From DASXTB01 sp036505615 (lineage in GTDB: Bacteria; Acidobacteriota; UBA6911; JACQSX01), in the NCBI GenBank assembly GCA_036505615.1, contig DASXTB010000411.1, positions 1-12,793 on the forward strand: a DNA stretch of 12,793 nucleotides, written 5' to 3'. Below the pieces are notes generated by a model. That model was not told the DNA's origin and searched no databases. It saw only the letters and a list, made by a program, of their open reading frames with translations. The stretch's first letter is position 1. The number at the start of each line of letters is the position of its first letter. Of this stretch, positions 12,507 to 12,793 are shown piece after piece. A program made the translations under genes and the position numbers.

Positions 12507-12664
12507 CTTCCGATTGCGTCAGAAGAAATTGCTTCTCTGGAGAATCGATATTTTGCATTCACCGCAGAGTCGCTAAGAACAGAAAGTTTATGCGGTGCTA
12601 TCCGTCTCTGTGTCCTCGGCAATGCTAAGCCTTAAATTCCTGTCTGACCGCAAAGATTTGCGCC
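12507..12664. other. Non-coding spacer after rpoC, no gene seen
   Basis: No supported gene lies here. CACCGCA (12560-12566) and TGCGGTG (12591-12597) form a 7-bp inverted repeat around a 24-base loop. The CACCGCAGAG and CTCTGTGTC words look like the ends of dispersed intergenic repeats. AGAAG (12521-12525) can pair with CTTCT (12532-12536). None has a clear T-run, so the transcription end of the operon is not identified. Confidence 0.5.
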
Positions 12665-12793
12665 CTCCCCGCGTCTCCGTGTCTCCGTGTCTCCGTGTCC
12701 CCGCGTCGCCGCGTCTCCGCGTCCCCGTGTCGCCGTGTCTCCGTGTCCCCGCGTCGCCTTGTCTCCGCGTCCCCGCGTCGCCGTGTCTCCGTG
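12665..12793. repeat. 8-bp tandem array GTCNCCGY with 24-bp higher-order period, cut by window end
   Basis: Sixteen octamers of form GTCNCCGY run to the right edge; the first, at 12665, differs at one base. From 12689 the variable base cycles strictly T, C, G, so units GTCTCCGY, GTCCCCGY, GTCGCCGY form a 24-bp repeat present a little over four times. One unit at 12753 ends CCTT instead of CCGY. The array continues beyond the window, so its full length is unknown. No coding role is apparent. Confidence 0.9.

Noticed and set aside
12431..12628. 65-codon frame after rpoC beginning inside the heptamer array
   Set aside because: The first third is the 7-bp repeat read as codons, there is no ribosome binding site, and the rest resembles no protein family.
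12665..12793. Right-edge array as a CRISPR
   Set aside because: Units are 8 bp with no unique spacers and no cas genes in the window; it is a simple tandem repeat.

Overview
The window holds one long block of core transcription and translation genes, all on the + strand, in the classic bacterial order tuf (3' end only) - rpmG - tRNA-Trp - secE - nusG - rplK - rplA - rplJ - rplL - rpoB - rpoC. Every protein is intact except tuf, which enters from the left edge. No gene is supported on the minus strand; open frames there are shadows of the conserved genes.

Organism: a bacterium with an unsplit rpoC. The beta' trigger loop carries a large insertion like the SI3 of Proteobacteria and related phyla, and beta has an E. 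coli-like second insertion near its C-terminal half. This argues against Firmicutes, Actinobacteria, Thermus and Cyanobacteria. An extra cysteine-rich segment near the N-terminus of RpoB, plus repeat-rich spacers between housekeeping genes, makes me lean towards Acidobacteriota (Terriglobia/Koribacter-like). That placement is inference.

Layout: 1-149 end of EF-Tu. 149-213 spacer with GAAGGCA heptamer repeats. 214-363 rpmG. 364-428 a long nested hairpin. 434-510 tRNA-Trp with encoded CCA. 520-540 a short ATGACCN heptamer repeat. 561-3424 secE, nusG and the ribosomal stalk/L1 proteins, tightly packed except for a 28-nt palindrome between rplK and rplA. 3425-3781 a non-coding leader with a good sigma70-type promoter, a terminator-like hairpin and further RNA structure. 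3782-8182 rpoB. 8183-8262 a large imperfect hairpin made of GGAATGCGG-type words. 8276-12421 rpoC, starting at TTG behind a strong Shine-Dalgarno. 12422-12793 non-coding DNA with a 7-bp tandem array and, at the right edge, an 8-bp array organised into 24-bp higher-order units.

How it works together: SecE (translocon), NusG (elongation factor), ribosomal proteins L11, L1, L10, L7/L12 and L33, tRNA-Trp, EF-Tu and the RNA polymerase beta and beta' subunits are co-ordinated growth-rate genes. The promoter and attenuator ahead of rpoB would let polymerase output be set apart from ribosomal protein output.

I found no undescribed multi-gene system. The most interesting items are a double zinc-ribbon insertion in RpoB whose first half copies the cysteine spacing of the RpoC zinc-binding domain, the rpoB leader, a palindrome that may bridge a displaced Shine-Dalgarno to rplA, and the repeat families in the spacers.
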